From the NCBI GenBank assembly GCA_947054185.1, contig CAMRVW010000119.1:1-6128 (forward strand): 6,128 nt of DNA, written 5' to 3'. This document shows, piece by piece, positions 5,899 to 6,128 of this stretch; within the stretch, counting starts at the first letter, position 1; every line of letters begins with the position of its first letter. Made by a program: the position numbers and the translations under genes. The notes beneath the pieces were generated by a model. It was not told where the DNA came from. It searched no databases and saw only the letters and a program-made list of their open reading frames with translations. This stretch comes from an uncultured Rikenellaceae bacterium. GTDB taxonomy: Bacteria > Bacteroidota > Bacteroidia > Bacteroidales > Rikenellaceae.

Positions 5899-6128
5899 TT
5901 TTATTTGTTTGTCCGAGGCGGAGTATCTTAAAACCGTAAGGTTAAAGATACGAATAAGCCGAGAGGCAAGCAAATTTTATTTGTTTGTCCGAGGCGGAGT
6001 ATCTTAAAACCGTAAGGTTAAAGATACGAATAAGCGAGAGCAAAAGCAAACGAGAGTTTGGTTTTGCCGAGCGGGAGTATCTTAAAACCGTAAGGTTAAA
6101 GATACGATTAAGCCGAGAGGCAAGCAAA
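5868..6128. repeat. Tandem array of ~76-bp units, continues past edge
   Basis: Units start with AAAGATACGAATAAG and end with AAAACCGTAAGGTT. Copies are at 5868-5943 (76 bp), 5944-6019 (76 bp, identical to the first), 6020-6097 (78 bp, with a different centre) and 6098-6128 (cut by the window edge). Each full unit has a central palindrome: 5891-5899 with 5903-5911 in copy 1, and 6040-6051 with 6056-6067 around a GAGA loop in copy 3. Unit junctions form a second hairpin (5923-5951, 5999-6027, 6077-6105) with a GTAA loop. On the minus strand each unit has TTTG 20 bases before TATCTTT. There are no unique spacers, so it is not CRISPR. I believe related intergenic repeats occur in Bacteroidales, but cannot verify this here. 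Confidence 0.93.

Noticed and set aside
5942..6127. 61-codon minus-strand frame in the repeat array
   Set aside because: It translates the tandem repeat (the peptide itself repeats RIFNLTVLRYS) and has no independent support.
5868..6128. CRISPR array
   Set aside because: Units are joined head to tail without unique spacers, and no cas genes are present.

Overview
The window reads as a chromosomal segment of a Bacteroidales bacterium. The grounds are three genes whose products look like Bacteroidetes family members (glutamate racemase MurI, DNA translocase FtsK, a LolA-like periplasmic carrier), promoter-like sites of the Bacteroidetes type (TTTG about 20 bases before TAnnTTTG), and the absence of strong Shine-Dalgarno sequences. 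Coding DNA is moderately GC-rich, uses ATA often for Ile and largely avoids TTA, CTA and TCA. That would suit a Muribaculaceae- or Barnesiella-like gut lineage, but the family assignment is only inference.

All recognised genes lie on the minus strand, so the window is read from right to left. At the right edge (5868-6128) is an array of about 76-bp tandem repeats that runs out of the window. The unit next to murI supplies a very good Bacteroidetes promoter. murI (4978-5754) makes D-glutamate for peptidoglycan. A 171-bp gap, which holds a doubtful 61-codon frame, leads to ftsK (1417-4806), the membrane-anchored DNA pump of the division septum; here it has an unusually long acidic linker. After 245 bp, which contain a candidate promoter, comes lolA-like (617-1171), a secreted protein of the lipoprotein-carrier fold. 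The set links cell-wall precursor supply, chromosome segregation at division and envelope assembly. The ftsK-lolA order is, to my knowledge, common in Bacteroidales.

The left 616 bases contain no recognised gene but much structure: a 20-bp tandem repeat directly after the lolA stop, GC-rich palindromes that may terminate transcription, a perfect 21-bp inverted repeat with a 15-base loop, a smaller hairpin near 150-169, and a minus-strand reading frame open from the lolA stop to the window edge (ATG at 448). Whether that frame is a gene, a mobile-element remnant or a structured RNA cannot be decided here.

The three genes are ordinary housekeeping genes. The most interesting material is the promoter-bearing repeat array upstream of murI and the structured region downstream of lolA. 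I see no defence system, CRISPR array, insertion sequence, rRNA or tRNA.
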